64,000 nt of DNA from Sipunculus nudus (taxonomy: Eukaryota; Annelida; Sipuncula; Golfingiida; Sipunculidae), in contig CM049312.1 of NCBI GenBank assembly GCA_026874595.1, positions 28,451,956 through 28,515,955 of the forward strand, given 5' to 3'. Each line of letters starts with the position of its first letter. Position 1 is the stretch's first letter. A program made the translations under genes and the position numbers. Positions 43,901 through 54,813 of this stretch are shown here, piece after piece. The notes beneath the pieces were generated by a model. It searched no databases. It was not told the origin of the DNA and saw only the letters and a list, made by a program, of their open reading frames with translations.

Positions 43901-46900
43901 AAGGTTCAGCCATAACTCTGAGGCTGTGACTGTGACGTGTGCTGACCCTAATCTATTCAGTTTGTAATCAGAGTTTTTTCTGTTCTGATATATTGCAGTA
44001 TTTTCTAGGTGAATGTCTTCCTATATCTTATGATATAAACGTTTCACAAAAGTGTATTGAAATGGTGCGCTGCCTCTGTAAAAATAACAGAAAACTAGTA
44101 AAGAATAATATACGCTTAATACCAAGAGACAGTACAGGATTTGTATCAGGTGCCATTTTTATGCCCCCGCCACAAAGTGGCCGGGGCATATAGTTTTACC
44201 CATGTCCGTCCTTCCGTCCTTCCGTCATTCCGTCATTCCTAAATCAAACAGTTTTACGGACTTTTTTTCGCAATGCCTGCAGATATTGGCCTGATTTTTG
44301 GTGTGTGGGCAGATAGTGACCAGTTACAGATCGAGTTTGCATTTCGTCCAGGTTGACCTACTTTTGACCGTTTTATGGCTCCTAAACATAGAAAATTTCA
44401 TGAATAATAGAAATTTTCATGACAAATACATATGTACGGACTTTTTTTCGCAATGCCTGCAGATATAGGCCTGATTTTTGGTGTGTGGGCAGATAATGAC
44501 CAGTTACAGATCTAGTTTGCATTTCGTCTAGATTGACCTACTTTTGACCGTTTTATGGCTCCTAAACTTAGAAAATTTAATGAAAAATATAATTTTTCAT
44601 GACAAATACACATGTACGGACTTTTTTCGCAATGCCTGCAGATATTGGCCTGATTTTTGGTCTGTGGGCAATTAATGACCAGTTACAGATCGAGTTCGCG
44701 TTTCATCCCAGTTGACCTACTTTTGACCATTTTACGGCTCCTTAACTTAGAAAATTTCATGAAAAATAGAAATTTTCATGACAAATACACATGTACGGAC
44801 TTTTTTTCGCAATGCCTGCAGATATTGGCCTGATTTTTTTGTGTGTTGGCAGATATAGACCAGTTACGGATCGAGTTTGCGTTTCCTTCCGGTTGACCTA
44901 CTTTTGATTTTTTTACGGCTCCTAAACATAGAAAATTTCAAGAAAAATATGAATTTTCATGACAAATGTACATGTACAGCCGTTTTCGCAATGCCTGCAG
45001 ATATTGGCCTGATTTTTGGTGTGTGGGCAGATAGTGACCAGTTACAGATCGAGTTTGCATTTCGTCCAGGTTGACCTACTTTTGACCGTTTTATGGCTCC
45101 TAAACATAGAAAATTTCATGAATAATAGAAATTTTCATGACAAATACATATGTAAGGACTTTTTTTCGCAATGCCTGCAGATATAGGCCTGATTTTTGGT
45201 GTGTGGGCAGATAATGACCAGTTACAGATCGAGTTTGCATTTCGTCTAGATTGACCTACCTTTGACCATTTTACGGCTCCTAAACTTTAAACATTTCCTG
45301 AAAACTAGAAATTTAATGACAAATACACATGTACGGACTTTTTTTTGCAATGCCTGCAGATATTGGCCTGATTTTCGGTGTGTGGGCAGATAATGACCAG
45401 TTACAGGTCAAGTTTGCGTTTCATCCCAGTTGACCTACTTTTGACCATTTTACGGCTCCTTAACTTAGAAAATTTCATGAATAATAGAAATTTTCATGAC
45501 AAATACACATGTACGGACTTTTTTTCGCAATGCCTGCAGATATTGGCCTGATTTTTTTGTGTGTTGGCAGATATAGACCAGTTACGGATCGAGTTTGCGT
45601 TTCCTTCCGGTTGACCTACTTTTGATTTTTTTACGGCTCCTAAACATAGAAAATTTCAAGAAAAATATGAATTTTCATGACAAATGTACATGTACAGCCG
45701 TTTTAGCCCTCAGCTCATAGGCTGATGGGCTATTGTCGTCACCCAAGCTGTCCATCTGTCCGTCCGTCTGTCTGTCCGTCCGGAGTCTGTCCATCCTGCG
45801 TCTGTCAACTTTTACCTTGTGAGCGGGATATATATATATATCTCTAAAAGGATTCACCGTTGCAATTTTATTTCATCAGTGAATATGTATATCGATAAAA
45901 TCTCAGTCAAGTTCGGGTGACCTTGACCCATTTTTCTACATTTTAGAGCTGATCATACAAAAACACTCAAAAGCTTATATCTCAGGAACCATATGGTGGA
46001 TTGTTATGAAACATGGTACATACCTCTCCAATTTAAATTTATAACTGATTATCAGCTTTTGTGAATATCCAAGTTTCGCAATGCAGTGCTTACAGCTACT
46101 GGCCTAATGTTTGGTCTGTGGGCGCATAATGACCACTTACAGATCAAGTTCGCGTTTCGTCCCAGTTGACCTATTTTTGACCATATGACAGATCCTGAAC
46201 ATAGAAAATTTCATGAAAGACAGAAATTTTTCTGAAAAATGCACATGTATGGACTTTTTTTCACAATGCCTGCAGATACTGGCCTGATTTTAGGTGTGTT
46301 GCTTGATAATGACCCGTTACAGATCGTGATTGCATTTTGCCCTTGTTGACCTACTTTGGACCATACGACACCTCCTGAACTTAAAAATTTTACAAAATTT
46401 AACAAATGTTTCTAATTCGCCCCAGGCGGGGGCAAATGGTGTCGTTCCGACACATCTAGTTTTCATATACCTCTGCATGCTTAGTATTAAGTCAACCAGC
46501 ATTTCTAGCAGACTTGTATACATGTGCCATTGTGTGGACCCCCTCCCCGTTGTCTTTGTCCCTCACTATTTGTCTTTCGTCCGTCTGTCCGCCTGTCTCC
46601 CTGTCCGTCTGTTCGTCTGTCCGTCCGTGAATAGGGCACACATCTTAACTGCGTGACCTGGAAATTTGTATCTGAATACCGATAGAGGTCAATAAAAATC
46701 ACCTTGGAACACGAAATTAGATCACTGTAACCAATATCTTCCGGCCTATGGGGCTCCAAATCCCTCCCCCCCCCCCCCCGAATAATTAGAATTATATACT
46801 AAATCTCCAGGATCTAAATAGCTAATGTGTTGATGCATATTGATCATGAAGTGTTTCATCATTTCCTGAAGACTGGTGATGCCAACTGTATTTATGTAGC

Positions 46901-49900
46901 TTTTATGCATTATTTTCTCTATTTTTGAGACCTTTAGATGATACTGTCCATCCGTTAACAGGGCACAAACCGTAACCATTAGACATAGAAACGTCTAACT
47001 GTATATACAGAGAGGTCCTACGCCAATCTCCTTCTAAACCTGAAATTAGGTCACACAGGCCTGTATACTCCAAGCTGCGGGCTGTAAACGTGATCTTTAG
47101 CACCCTGAGAGTCAGGCGGGGCCCAAGATGTACTTTTTTGGCCTCTTCTAATGTGACATTCAGTTGGGTCCTGGGCAAATGTTCTTTGAAACATGGAATC
47201 AGGTCTTTATTCTGTGAGCTATAGTACAACTACATGATTTGAGCACCCTGAAAAGCAGACTGGGCCCAAGTTGTATCCCTTAGTCTTAAGATCTTATAAC
47301 GTAATATCAAGGAAGTCTTCGGCAAGTCTCATTTGATTCCTGAAATTAGGTCACTGTGACTATTATCTGTGAGCTAGACGCTGAAACCCTAATTTTGAGC
47401 ACCCAAAAAGTCATATAGGGTACAGATCTTCACTGTTGGATTTTGAAATTAAAACCTCAGATAAGGTCGCCGTTACCTATTTTCTAAGGATTATCGGCAA
47501 GAAAACATGATGTTTAGCACTCTTGAAAATAATTTTACCCATTGTTAAAGGTACCTTTACAAATATTCTTCACAAAATCAAAACATCAATCATCAATCCA
47601 TGCACCATTTCTGTTTCAAATTCAGCTGAGCGTCATGACCAATGGGCAAATAGTTTTAAAGAACCTGTATCCCCTGCTGCTGGACCGAAGAAATAAAATG
47701 AAAATATCAAGAGATCTGAATAGGAACTCAGTTTTATTATCGATATGATTTCATTGATCCATCGGGGTATATTTTTTATTAATAATATGTTTTTACACAT
47801 ATTGATAGACATATCATGGATGTAAAATAGATAAACATTATTACAAACAACAATTACAAGCAAAATATGATTAGTTTACTTAATTCATTTTCTCAATGTT
47901 TCTATATATATATTATATTATTGTATTTAATATAATGTATATATTAATATGAATAATATTAACCTTATTTTCAGCCAGATGATGAAACAATGTTGCAGTT
48001 AATTGCATCTGGATTCTCTTCAGGTAAACAATGCGGGGATGGCTGCTGGCTCCAGATTCTTGAACAGTACCATGGAAGACTTCGATAAAGTCATGAACAC
48101 AAACGTGAGAGGGGTAGTCATGCTGACTCACAAGGCCGCTCCATATCTCATAAAGACTAAAGGTCAGTATGAAACAGGACCGTGACGAAAGTCATAAATA
48201 TAAATATCAGGCATGTGTAATCAGGGTAACTCGCCAGACTCCGATATCTTGGCAAGATCAAGCGTTTGGCGGCAGCTTGGTTATCAAGAAATAATGGGGA
48301 TAAGAATATAATATGTTGTAATGTCATTTTTTGTTTGTTTGTTTCCTTGATTATGTTACGTCCAAATATAAGAAAAACTCATTTTTGTCATAGGCCTAAA
48401 GATCGGAAATAAATCGCAGTCTATTTTTATGTAGATCTGTACGTCTGTCTTCCTCTGTCACTCACATCTAGTGGAAGAATGTTATAATATGGCACGGTTT
48501 GCATGGAGGCACGAAAAAAAAATATTAAATTTTAAATCTGAAGCCAGTCACAGCTTAGCCGTTATACTTTTGGCAGTAGTTAGTTTTTTATGATTGTTTA
48601 CCCTGAACTTATATATCTTTTTAAAATACCTTAATTGTTATCCACAGGAAATATCATCAATGTGAGTAGCTTTTCAGGATCACGGCCGGTAAGTCATACA
48701 TGCATTCAGATAATGAAGTACAGAGAATAATCATTTTCACTTGTCTGAATACACCTGTGTAGACTACACTTGAAAACTGTTTTACGTACTTTAGGAGAAA
48801 ATGTATGGCGTGAGAGGACTCATTATTTTAACAAGCTTCTCCTACCCGTTCATAATTTTTTTTCAACTTGAAGACCAGTTTTTATTATCATCCCGAATAC
48901 AACATAGAGCAATATAGGCCCTCTGACATTACGACCAGATTACTGACTGTCAGAGTGCCTTTACATCTAGGTCTGAGGAACGCATTATAAGGCCCTCACG
49001 AGGATGCAAATATTTTCGTCATTTTTGACAACGCCTCCTGGCCTACAGGTACACTGTCAATTGACATAAATCAGACTTATCGTTTGCATTTTAGCGTACT
49101 TTCTAGCACCAACAAATATGAGCGAGAAAAGGTCCGTTTTAACTCAGCATATAAGTAAACCCCTCCGTATGTTTGTTGAATTATTTACCGCAAGAATATA
49201 GGCATGGCTCGCACGGATTACTGGAAGCAGCCAACTTGTATGCGATACAGGAAATGAGTCGTTACCATAGAGACTGGGTTTCAATTTGGGTTGTGGGTTC
49301 ACATGTATTCTCTTGTGTTAATTCATCATTCGTTGCATAATGTTAAGATTATGGGCTGTTACCACAATATGAATGCAGCATGATGGAAGGCGACTGCGAT
49401 GCATTCCTCGATATTGCTTGTATAACGACTCAAGTAGGCTTGCAAGCCCAATTATCATTGAGTAAGGTTGTCACGGCTAGAATACTACAGTAAAGACTTA
49501 TAATATTAAGAGATTTATAGAAAACATTTAATGTTGATAGATTGATAGAAATCTATTATTTTAATATTGATAGATAGCACATCAACACCCCGGTGACAGG
49601 TTCCACAGGGCATAATAATAAAATTCTTAAAGATATCTGTTAACTGATAAGCAATACGTAAGACAACAGTTTATTTAAAACACTACTTACCACAAGTTTT
49701 ACTAACAGAATAAGATCGTGTTTGCTGATGCTCTAGAAACAACGGAAAAGTTGGTGTAGTCGGACGAGTCTCAGAAAATATAAAGATAACAAAGGCATTA
49801 TTTTATCTTGACTCAGCTTTCGACAAATCGGGAAACCTCATTTGGAAATGTTTGTCCTCTTCTTGCACTGATTGTCGCAGAACAAAATACCGGTTTTAAG

Positions 49901-51869
49901 GCTTCATGCCTTGATAAAGAGGAACAAACACAAATTTTAATCTAGTTTCCAGGATACCGGCATGAGTAAAACTTAAAGGTGTCTTAAAGGGGCCTATTCC
50001 GGAATCTGACGTCACTTAACTGAAGATTATCCCTTGAACCGAACACATTCAACAAAGGCTTTTGGTGGCAAGTTATACAAACAAGAGTCTTGTAAGTTGT
50101 GTTTTGCAAATAATGTCCTGTCAGCTTCACGAATGCAACCATTGACCTTCAGTTCCAAGGCTTTTATTTTTGTCAACATGAGCGTTTGTACCATGTTTAC
50201 AGAAAGCTTGTATTTAAACAAGCCCATACATCCATCACAGAGGTGTTATAAGATCCTTCCTGAGCAGGAATTACCTAAATGTCATTAATATTTCCGCAGG
50301 GTAAGTCGGAAAGCAGGTAAATTCAATAGACAAGCTAAAGACAAGCTGACTTAAATGCATTTAATTATTTCTTTGAAGGCAAAAGCAATGATCAATGACA
50401 ATAATACCGAGGAGACACTTTTCTTTGTTGGTCTGATTCTTGGCCCTGTCCAATGCCTGGTGTCGAGACAACGAGATACTTGATAAACAAAGCAGCGGTT
50501 AAAACGAAGGAGGTCTGGACCGACCGCTGAGTGAGGAGTTTGATGGGACATTTATTGTCATGGTGTGGGTTCAATGCCGCTCAGACATCCAGAGGACTAT
50601 TCCTCATTATGTCCTGATAGAGTTAACAGGATTGTGCTTAAATATATTTTTTTAATCTAAAAATTATATTTATAAATTAAATATTTGCATTCAGCACATA
50701 CCTTTATATATAAGAGTTGTACGGATCAATGAAGAAGACACTTGAAGGAAATAACTACTTCCAACCAGAAGAGTATGCACTTTTCTCCATTCACGTGTTT
50801 GTGTGTTTGTGTTTGTTCACATCATAACCCCCGCGACGGAATTTCAGGGCATTTTGGGAATGGGCCAATGAAATGGTGTGGATCCGGCACATGATCCGGA
50901 TTCAGAAACATTGAGGAATATTCACAAATGTAGAGTCACTTATGTACGAATGTACCTTACAATATGGACCGAACAAGTGAAAGCAAACACGTTTCTTGGA
51001 TCATCCAACAATATGGACTCATCCCTCCCGCAAGGCGGATGCCTGCATTCCTTAAGATGAAGATTTTTAGTTTTTTTTATGGTGTGGCCCCAATGCCGGG
51101 CAAACACGCAGAGGACTATTCCTAATATCGCCCTTTTAGAGAAAGCAGTTGAACACATGGCGATTGTGATATAAAATAGTATTGCATAAAGAACATACCT
51201 CTGGCGTTGTAACGAATTCGAGAAGAGGACGTTAAAATGAAATAATTCATATAGTGAAGCTGTGTTCCCATATGCGCGTATATTCGTGAACATAAAAGCT
51301 CATATGATTTTTGTATCTGTGCCCGACAGCGTATGTGCGTATATATGCGTGAAAATGGTAACTGGAGCGATTTCATACAAAGGGTATGCGTGAACTAAAG
51401 GATTCGAGGTAAAATTACCCACTTAACCATCTTCTTTAGGAAGACCTGGTAGATAAATAGTTCCAATGTATGAGTCTGCCCATTCGGCTTATCAATGCAG
51501 ATACGCACACATGATAACATAGCTATTTTCAACGCATATAAGCAGATACGCACCACGCGCACAGCTTTACACTCATAATAATTAATATAGACGTCTTTAA
51601 TTCTCCTCCACACAGATGTATTCAGCAACGTTTTACACCATGAGCAAGGCAGCCGTGAACCAAATGACCGCCTGCCTGGCACAAGGTTTGCTTTCATATT
51701 ATTATTTTTGTTGGGGATTAAAGGGGCCTATTCTGATATCTGAGGTCCAAAGTTTATACCTTTAACCTTTTATAGAAAAAAATAGGCCGGAAAATGCCGA
51801 TCCAAACGTACACAAGCTGTTCATTTTATTTATGTTCACGTGTGTATAATACGTTTATTTAAGGAAAAG

Positions 51870-51938
<69 letters not shown>

Positions 51939-54503
51939 GACAGAGAGAGAGAGACAGAGAGAGAGAGACAGAGAGAATATCATGTGCGAGAATATAATTT
52001 GTAGAATCCAAAATCAGATAACTGAAAAGGTTAATTTAAGCTTTAAAGAGATGAGATCAGTATATTTTTATTTTTCATCAGTATACTTTTATTTCCAGAC
52101 TTGGGTGTTCAAGGTGTAAGAGTGAACGCGGTCAGGTAGGAATGTCTGAAAATATTCAGTTGATTAAGAAAATGTGAGCACTATTTTCATTTATGCGTTT
52201 ATTTGTAATTGCTTCGTTCATATGAAACAGCTCAGTCCCTTCCTGTCATATTTCTTCAATGGAATATCCGTATATTAAAGTAAATGGAATTTACACATAT
52301 TTGACATTAACAAAAACACATCGTTTTAGGTCAAAATAATGACGTAAAGTTTACAAAATGACCAGCTTGTTTGGTACATTGCAGCCCAGGTGTCATAAAG
52401 ACAGATATATTCCGTCGGTGCGGCATTCCGCCAGAGGATTTGGAAAAGGTAAGACTCATGTCCAGGCAGTATATTATAAAAAAAAATTAAGTTAACGTCT
52501 CTTGGGCTTTTACACCTGACCCTAATGGCTCATCCGGCCCGGAGCTGATCCCCGTTTCGGTAGCGTGAGGCGACTAAGGAGTTAAACTCCTCCTGGATGG
52601 GACACCAGTCCATCGCAAGTTATCTTCCCAGTATTACTCATTTCTACTGCAGGGTAGACAGAGGCACAATTGCAGTTGGGACCTTGCCTAAGGGTCTTGG
52701 CACGGTGGGAGTCTGACCGGGATTGGAACTTACGACCTAACGATCATGAGCCCGGCACTTTAAACATAACACCATCGCCCCCACTTATATTATATAGGTT
52801 ATATATTCATTATTGTAGCGAATATTCGAATCCGAGTTCGATAAACCTATCGAGTACTCGTGATTATAGATACCCTCATTGAATAACCGATCTATTACAC
52901 TACCACATTGTTCCCACTTTATTGACCAAAATGACTTTACGACATTATTATGAAATTATTATCGTGGCAATGCATCCGTCTCTAGCAAAACAGGAACGGT
53001 CACCAGTTGGCCCGGCATGTAACACGGTACAACCAGTACTGCGAGGCCGTATCAGCGTTATAAATAAATGTAACAATACTGCCGGGGGCGGTCTCGGGCT
53101 CAGCTCGGCCTACTTGTGACGCGTTCTCTTGATATGAAATATTTTTTAATGAGACCAGATCAAGGTTTTGAAATCATTTCATGATGTATATCAATTATAA
53201 TGCAAAGGCATATAGTGTTTTATGTCATTTCTTGTGAGAACGATCACTTTTGAACGACGCAATATCTTTTTCATGAATTTTTAAAATTTGATATTGACCT
53301 TAACCTTTAACGTACAATAAGCTGAAATTAAAAAAAAATCGAACCCCATAACGTTTCAATTATTGCATATTTTATGTCAAATTTGACAAATTTCATACAC
53401 GAATTGTTCAACCGAGCTCTCGGATGAGTTCAAGGTCAAATAATCGGAACTGTTGATTATTGTTTCTAGGACTTATTGTTTATGTCGTAACTTGTGAGGC
53501 ACTCAATATTTTTTAATAAAATTTGAATTGTTTCTACCAATATTGAACAATTTTAAAAACTTTCACTTGGACGTCAATTTTCAAGGTCAAATAAGCCGAA
53601 TTTTTAAAAAAATGTAAACTCAATTACTTTTAAAGTATTGCATATTCTTTCCTCAAATTTGATACACAAGTTGTTTCAACCAAAATCTCAAACAGGGTAG
53701 TAAACTGGTAACCTTGACTTTCATATTCACGGTCAAATTAACCGAAATTGATTTTTTTTACGAACACTTATTTTTTTTAATACTCGATATATTTTAATGA
53801 ACAATGATATGCGAATTGTTTCTTACAAACTCCCGTTAGAGTTTGATAACCGGGGACCTTGATCTTTATAACAAAGGTCAAATTTAATAAGATGTTTTCC
53901 ATGAACACTACAACTTTCCAACCAATCAATTTTTTTCATGAAATTTTATATATGAATTGTTTCCACCAATATCCCAGATAAGTTCGAGAACTGGTCACCT
54001 TGACCTTCATCATCAAGGTCAAATCTTCATAATTTTAGGATTTTTTTATAACCCCACAACTTTTGAAGTAGTCCACATGCCTTCCATTAAATTTGCCGAT
54101 GTGGCCCAACAGTAGGGGAGACATGTATCTCTTTTTCCGACTGCAACAACAAACAGATTTTAGTTTTAACATATTTTATTGTTCTGCTGTTTATAGAAAA
54201 TACTGACTTAGCCACAATGTTTGTCAGAAATTAACTTTAACAGATGGCACACTAAAATAAAATCATGCAGTCTTCCACTTCAATTTCTCTGATTCTTGTT
54301 CGAATTTGATTCATTTTCAGTTCTATGATATGCAGAAGTGGCTCCAACCGATTTGTCGTCATGGAGAAGCAGATGAGGTTGCCCAGGCGATCGCTTTCTT
54401 GGCTTCCGATGCGGCAAAATTTATAAATGGTGCTCTACTTCCGGTTGATGGAGGTCGCTCTCAATTAACGCCAGTGTTTGTATCTGGACCGCTTATTGTG
54501 TAA
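37665..54503 (+). CDS. Classical SDR (FabG-like oxidoreductase), copy B, 9 exons
   Basis: Coding join: 37665-37707, 40331-40470, 43304-43396, 48024-48162, 48648-48688, 51616-51685, 52099-52135, 52385-52448, 54321-54503. 810 nt, 269 aa. The first ATG (37665, A at -3 and G at +4) is in frame with and 6 nt ahead of the one matching copy A (37671), so two extra residues are expected. In copy A numbering: TGASSGIG 12-19, NNAG 92-95, N117, S144, Y157 and K161 (YTMSK), VNAVSPGV, PVDGGR. About 30 replacements from copy A, of which 20 fall in 96-99, 143-166 and 193-206. Reaction class as for copy A; substrate unknown. All splice sites are GT-AG, and the frame is open throughout, so it looks functional. 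Confidence 0.92.
37914..37970. repeat. (TA)n microsatellite, intron 1 of copy B
   Basis: Near-perfect TA run of about 57 bp at the left edge of DNA present only in copy B. Confidence 0.95.
38950..40095. repeat. Dispersed repeat family R1, intron 1 of copy B
   Basis: The most complete copy: starts TTTTTAGCTCAGCTGACTG, has the CGTTAACAGGGCACAAATTG and GAAATTAGGTCACTCTGACC modules, and ends with the perfect 14-bp palindrome TGACCCATGGGTCA (about 40066-40080) before CTTGTTAATAAGG. Confidence 0.65.
40331..40470 (+). CDS. SDR copy B exon 2
   Basis: 140 nt as in copy A. Completes TGASSGIG. Acceptor TTTTTGCAG, donor GTAAAA. Two replacements from copy A (S29F, K48Q). Confidence 0.92.
41871..42131 (-). 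CDS. Unrecognised 86-codon ORF in copy-B-specific DNA
   Basis: Open frame on the - strand inside intron 2 of copy B, within about 1.1 kb (41560-42680) absent from copy A. The composition (NLDIDTLRIFFTSDEWEIIK, NMPEENRPCMLLYCKGYH) looks protein-like rather than random, but I recognise no family. It could be an exon of a transposon-borne gene or chance. No splice sites assigned. Confidence 0.25.
   Translation of the reverse strand: MQTSLQLYFFSNFILPGFDTGNLDIDTLRIFFTSDEWEIIKGTIAVKKNMPEENRPCMLLYCKGYHLFVQTQDVQYNGIKYGIIST
42680..42990. repeat. Dispersed repeat tail, intron 2 of copy B
   Basis: Aligns with 10090-10400 of copy A: ATTCTGATCAAGGTTTG, then GAGCGCGGTGACCCACAGG, then GGTTAAGGACACAGGACCCAC. 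Predates the duplication. Confidence 0.6.
43304..43396 (+). CDS. SDR copy B exon 3
   Basis: 93 nt, phase 0. ADVTKEDDVTSMVEK ... FGQLDVL. Replacements I60M and Q79K. Acceptor CTTCCTAG, donor GTAAGT. Confidence 0.92.
44257..45700. repeat. Satellite-like array: 8 x ~179.5 bp, two 718-bp HORs
   Basis: The block CAATGCCTGC starts at 44271, 44451, 44630, 44810, 44989, 45169, 45348 and 45528. Units 1-4 and 5-8 match pairwise at exactly 718 bp offset (for example, units 4 and 8 share GTTACGGATCGAGTTTGCG and ACAAATGTACATGTACAGCC), so a four-unit block was duplicated recently. Each unit contains GGCCTGATTTTTGGTGTGTG and GTTGACCTACTTTTGACC. Confidence 0.95.
46060..46400. repeat. Two degenerate units of the 179-bp repeat
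   Basis: CGCAATGCAGTGC near 46078 and CACAATGCCTGC near 46262 begin diverged copies of the array unit, ending before the CGCCCC-AGG-CGGGGGC hairpin (46419-46433). Confidence 0.8.
46470..47650. repeat. Dispersed repeat family R1, intron 3 of copy B
   Basis: Paralogous to 11715-12990: head with CCGTCTGTCC run, GAAATTAGGTCAC modules, and tail GCTGAGCGTCATGACCAATGGG. Confidence 0.65.
48024..48162 (+). CDS. SDR copy B exon 4
   Basis: 139 nt. VNNAG followed by MAAG where copy A has ILVI (96-99), then the conserved TNVRG with Asn117. Acceptor CTTCAG, donor GTCAGT. Confidence 0.93.
48648..48688 (+). CDS. SDR copy B exon 5
   Basis: 41 nt, NIINVSSFSGSRP with catalytic Ser144. Three of the residues after INV differ from copy A (G143S, I145F, L148S). 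Confidence 0.9.
48905..49490. repeat. Copy-B-specific insertion in intron 5
   Basis: Interrupts sequence continuous in copy A (near 14200, AATACAACAGTGAAGAC). Part of it (about 49230-49450) aligns with 27520-27760. No coding capacity or termini recognised. Confidence 0.6.
51616..51685 (+). CDS. SDR copy B exon 6
   Basis: 70 nt. YTMSKAAVNQ contains the canonical YxxxK with Ser at the position where copy A has Cys160. Confidence 0.92.
51872..51976. repeat. (TA)n(GA)n microsatellite, intron 6 of copy B
   Basis: Paralogue of 15571-15670 with an expanded TA part. Confidence 0.9.
52099..52135 (+). CDS. SDR copy B exon 7
   Basis: 37 nt, DLGVQGVRVNAV plus two bases of Ser186. Acceptor ATTTCCAG, donor GTAGGA. 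Confidence 0.9.
52385..52448 (+). CDS. SDR copy B exon 8
   Basis: 64 nt, PGVIKTDIFRRCGIPPEDLEK. Seven replacements from copy A in residues 193-206. Acceptor CATTGCAG, donor GTAAGA. Confidence 0.9.
52501..52780 (-). mobile_element. tRNA-related SINE, intron 8 of copy B
   Basis: Counterpart of 16741-17025. The - strand head contains a B-box-like stretch (GTTCCAATCCCGG) and tRNA-like 5' sequence. Confidence 0.55.
53270..54060. repeat. Degenerate tandem repeat, intron 8 of copy B
   Basis: Loosely repeated GAATTGTTTC(T/C)ACCAA / GTTCGAGAACTGG / TCAAGGTCAAAT modules, longer than the copy A counterpart. Confidence 0.55.
54321..54503 (+). CDS. SDR copy B exon 9 (terminal)
   Basis: 183 nt with TAA stop. 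About 14 base differences from copy A but only two replacements (G219C, A261V), consistent with purifying selection. Confidence 0.95.
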   Translation, partial: FYDMQKWLQPICRHGEADEVAQAIAFLASDAAKFINGALLPVDGGRSQLTPVFVSGPLIV

Positions 54504-54807
54504 TTGTCACCATCTATATTAAGGTTTCAATACAGCCCTACAATTTTTACCCCGAGGGTATAATACTGTTTTCACACCTTTCCTTTGGCTGAAAAAATGG
54601 ATGTGACATCTCCTTTTTCTCCCATTGCCTAATTAATCTTCTGTTTTGCCTTTCTGTGGCGTTTAAAAGTTAGATAAAACTTAATGGACGGTCATGCAAT
54701 TATAAAACCACGAATAGACAGGATCAACTACGCTTTACTTTTGTTGGTCTGCATCCTTGCATCAGCATCAGAGTGAGTTAAAGTGCGCTGCTTATATGAA
54801 ACGTTTA

Positions 54808-54813
54808 AATAAA
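54808..54813 (+). terminator. Candidate poly(A) signal AATAAA, SDR copy B
   Basis: First AATAAA found downstream of the copy B stop, about 300 nt away. The near-stop signal of copy A is mutated in copy B. Confidence 0.4.

Larger units (their letters stand above)
44117..46459 (+). mobile_element. Helitron-like non-autonomous element with tandem-repeat core
   Basis: About 2.34 kb present in intron 3 of copy B and absent from copy A, where ATACGCT runs straight into a T-run. The right end is GTGTCG-TTC-CGACAC (6-bp hairpin, 46439-46453) followed by ATCTAG and a host T: the hairpin-plus-CTAG end of Helitron-type elements. Near the left end is a strong hairpin (ATGCCCCCGCCAC aaa GTGGCCGGGGCAT, 44161-44189). 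The core is an eight-unit tandem array (44257-45700), then a second embedded repeat with a TAGCCCTCAGC/GCTGATGGGCTA hairpin (about 45703-45735) and two degenerate units. No coding capacity. A clear 5' TC end was not found, so the class remains provisional. Confidence 0.7.

Noticed and set aside
44877..45074. 65-codon frame (+) in the 179-bp array
   Set aside because: A repeat-derived open frame. Other units of the array are interrupted, so it is not a conserved protein.
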